This document shows, in pieces, positions 6,424-8,432 of a DNA stretch of 8,432 bases (its first letter is position 1; each line of letters begins with the position of its first letter). This DNA comes from Gemmatimonadaceae bacterium. Its GTDB lineage: Bacteria > Latescibacterota > UBA2968 > UBA8231. The notes beneath the pieces were generated by a model. That model was given only the letters and a program-made list of their open reading frames with translations. It made no database searches and had not been told where the DNA came from. Made by a program: the position numbers and the translations under genes. The stretch is taken from contig PBSR01000015.1 of NCBI GenBank assembly GCA_002726335.1, positions 1 through 8,432 of the forward strand, read 5' to 3'.

Positions 6424-8432
6424 TCAGCCAAGCTTCCTGCGAAGCACACCTACGCTCAACATGGCTAGAATCGAGAATATGGTCACTCCGGAGACCGCCA
6501 AGGACGCGGTGGCCGGGGTCTGGATATCAAATCTGATCTCAACAACGTGATTGCCACCTCTCGGAACGTAAAAGGCGTTGGCAAAGCCGTTGATCTTGAA
6601 ATGCAGATCGATTCGCTCGCCGTCGACGAACGCCGACCACCGAGGGTCGTAGAGTTCATTTAGGATCAGGAGGTAGGGGCCGCCGGATTCGATTCTGGCG
6701 GTGGCGCTGCTGCCTCTGGAGGAGTCGTACTCGATTATCTGCGCACTGGACGACTGGCTCGGGTCGCGGACCCTCGTTAGAAGCACCGGCAGCGTCGTTC
6801 CGATACGTTGGTCCACCATGAGATCGTGTTCACCAGCGGCCAGGTCCAGGTCCAGAAAAGCGGCCGGATGGCTGGTATTGGCGGCGTCGCGCTCTAGATG
6901 GGGGAGGTACTCGACGCCGTCAACCTTGAACGATCTAAGCAACGCTGACGGGCTGTTTTCACCGTTGGGGCCGTGAAGGAGTCCGACCATCAGCCGGTAG
7001 CTGGCATCCACGTCGAGACTGAAAGTCCGCTGGCGTGTCAGAGGGCCCGCTCGGAACGGAAACAGGTAGTCGAAGCTGGCGTACTCGTTTCCTGAGAACT
7101 CAGTGTCCGGATCCGGTGAATAGAGGTTTATCCACGACTCTCCCGGCGGAAGCTGAATCCCCTGAACCACGATTTCGTGACGAACATCCGGCGAAATGAC
7201 GAAGGTCGAAACGAACTCATCGCCGACCTTAATCCAGAGTGAGCGGGAGTTTTCGAAGGACTTTGGTTGGAGCACCATCGCGATGGATTGCTCAGCATCC
7301 AGATCATTCTCGACCAATAGATTCTTGAAGTATTTCTGCACCAATAAGATCCGTCTCGTAACCTCGCCCGCCTCCGACACGACTTCGTCACCCCAGGCTT
7401 GGAGTGGAGCCACCCTGAGTGACCTGCCGCTTTCATCAGATACGTCGTCGGGGAGCGCGGACAGGAATCCTTGGATCCGGTCGGTCGTGGCGGACAGGCT
7501 GGCGACGACTTCTCTCCGATCATGCTCATTGATGACAAGGAGGGTGCTGCTTTCCACCCACGCTGACAGCCCCCAAATCCGTATATCGGTTTCCCCGGAT
7601 GTACTGTCAAACGTACCGAGGAATTCCCATGTATGGACTTCCTCCATTTCCGGCTCCCAGCCGAGACGGGTCAGAGGCTGCCCCTCGACCAGGACATGTT
7701 GGTCGCCTATCTTCATGTTCGACATGGTCAGGAGCATGCGTGCCTGGGGGTCTAGCCCCGTTATCTCGGCCTGTTCGCGCTTCTGCCAGACCTCGTAAAC
7801 GCCGGGCTCCGGCACGCTGATTGTGCCGGAAGTCGTCCCCGCCGGGAAAACAATCGCTTCGCCCGGAACTCTGCTGATGAGATCGAGGGCCAGATCGAGA
7901 CCGCTGCCAAGTATGCGGACCTGAAGTGGGTCTTCCCCTTCGAGGTTCGTGAGTAGATCGTAGATAATATCGGGCTCTACTTGGGAATCGATCAGAATGG
8001 CCTCTGAGTCAGCTCCTAAGAGTGCTGTCAGGGAGGGGAGCGAGTCCATCCCATGCGATGAAATTAAGAGCCTGTCGGTCGCCCAGAGGCGCGGTTTCTC
8101 GGCGTGAACCCGGTAGAAGTCGAGCGGCCCAAACGAGACTTCGAGCTCAAGGTTGTGACGGGCTAGAAGTGTCTCCACCGGCTCCTGCAGGATGGAGTCC
8201 AGTTGCGGACTCGAAACGTCATGTTGAACCATGACGTAGCGGATACCGGCATAGGCAAGGAGGTCGGACATCATGGCGGCGTCGGACTTGAGCAGAAAGC
8301 GATAGATGGCGGCCGGCATCTCGGACGGCTCGACGAGGTTGATAAACGACTTGGTGGTGAGCTCACCTAGGGGGGGTATGTAACTGGTGAAGCCCCAGTC
8401 CGTCGTCTGACGCAGGGATGGAGGGAGCGCCA
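6424..8432 (-). CDS. Paralogue of the large YfhO/AftD-like membrane protein, C-terminal part (runs off right edge)
   Basis: The frame is open from the right edge to a TGA at 6424 and gives 668 visible residues. It matches the C-terminal half of the complete protein at 1526-5020. A short stretch near visible residue 40 (around AAIYRFL) lines up with EALYRTT there. Other shared blocks are LALDLI, LPPGES (both before a short LY motif), DPRW at 595-598 followed by VDG at 602-604, and NGFAN at 614-618. A single anchor helix at about 643-662 and a basic tail RRKLG close the protein. The DPRW, VDG and following beta strands resemble the C-terminus of YfhO-family proteins. Everything before the anchor is probably extracellular and beta-rich, possibly glycan- or protein-binding. 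The missing N-terminus should be a GT-C-like membrane domain, inferred from the paralogue. The ATG at 8319 is internal: the frame and the homology run on upstream of it. Confidence 0.85.
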   Translation of the reverse strand, partial: ALPPSLRQTTDWGFTSYIPPLGELTTKSFINLVEPSEMPAAIYRFLLKSDAAMMSDLLAYAGIRYVMVQHDVSSPQLDSILQEPVETLLARHNLELEVSFGPLDFYRVHAEKPRLWATDRLLISSHGMDSLPSLTALLGADSEAILIDSQVEPDIIYDLLTNLEGEDPLQVRILGSGLDLALDLISRVPGEAIVFPAGTTSGTISVPEPGVYEVWQKREQAEITGLDPQARMLLTMSNMKIGDQHVLVEGQPLTRLGWEPEMEEVHTWEFLGTFDSTSGETDIRIWGLSAWVESSTLLVINEHDRREVVASLSATTDRIQGFLSALPDDVSDESGRSLRVAPLQAWGDEVVSEAGEVTRRILLVQKYFKNLLVENDLDAEQSIAMVLQPKSFENSRSLWIKVGDEFVSTFVISPDVRHEIVVQGIQLPPGESWINLYSPDPDTEFSGNEYASFDYLFPFRAGPLTRQRTFSLDVDASYRLMVGLLHGPNGENSPSALLRSFKVDGVEYLPHLERDAANTSHPAAFLDLDLAAGEHDLMVDQRIGTTLPVLLTRVRDPSQSSSAQIIEYDSSRGSSATARIESGGPYLLILNELYDPRWSAFVDGERIDLHFKINGFANAFYVPRGGNHVVEIRFDIQTPATASLAVSGVTIFSILAMLSVGVLRRKLG

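Noticed and set aside
7196..7798. A 200-residue plus-strand open frame.
   Set aside because: It is antisense to a region that matches the paralogue at protein level, and no start signal or domain supports it.
6424..8319. A complete 631-residue protein starting at the ATG at 8319.
   Set aside because: The same frame stays open to the window edge and upstream residues continue the match to the paralogue, so the ATG is internal and the gene is truncated.

Overview
The window holds a run of genes all read right to left on the minus strand, with almost no non-coding DNA. They make large polytopic membrane proteins with extracellular beta-rich regions. Base composition is moderately GC-rich by eye, every start that can be placed is TTG or GTG, and the proteins look bacterial. 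The combination (AftD-like GT-C membrane domain plus a YfhO-like C-terminus, in repeated copies) suggests a Gram-positive-type or monoderm-like lineage such as Chloroflexota or Actinomycetota. That assignment is inference; no marker gene is present.

In transcription order: (1) 8432 to 6424 is the C-terminal part of a giant membrane protein whose N-terminus lies beyond the right edge. (2) 6365 to 5025 is an unrelated 446-residue membrane protein with an N-terminal helix, an extracellular beta-rich domain and about seven further helices. Its last two-helix unit has been tandemly duplicated at the DNA level. (3) 5020 to 1526 is a complete giant protein (about 1164 residues) with an N-terminal GT-C-like membrane domain, a long extracellular region and a C-terminal anchor. 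(4) 1463 to 1 is the N-terminal membrane domain of a third giant protein, cut by the left edge.

Genes 1, 3 and 4 are paralogues. Gene 1 matches the C-terminal half of gene 3, and gene 4 matches its N-terminal half, so the window shows a tandem array of at least three related genes with one different membrane protein inserted. Gaps are 58, 4 and 62 bases and no convincing terminator was seen, so this is probably one operon whose promoter lies right of the window.

The likely role is transfer of sugars from a polyprenyl-phosphate donor to a surface glycan or glycoprotein outside the membrane, with the paralogues possibly differing in acceptor or linkage. That rests on family resemblance; no substrate can be read from the sequence. 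No RNA genes, insertion sequences, CRISPR arrays or attachment sites were found.
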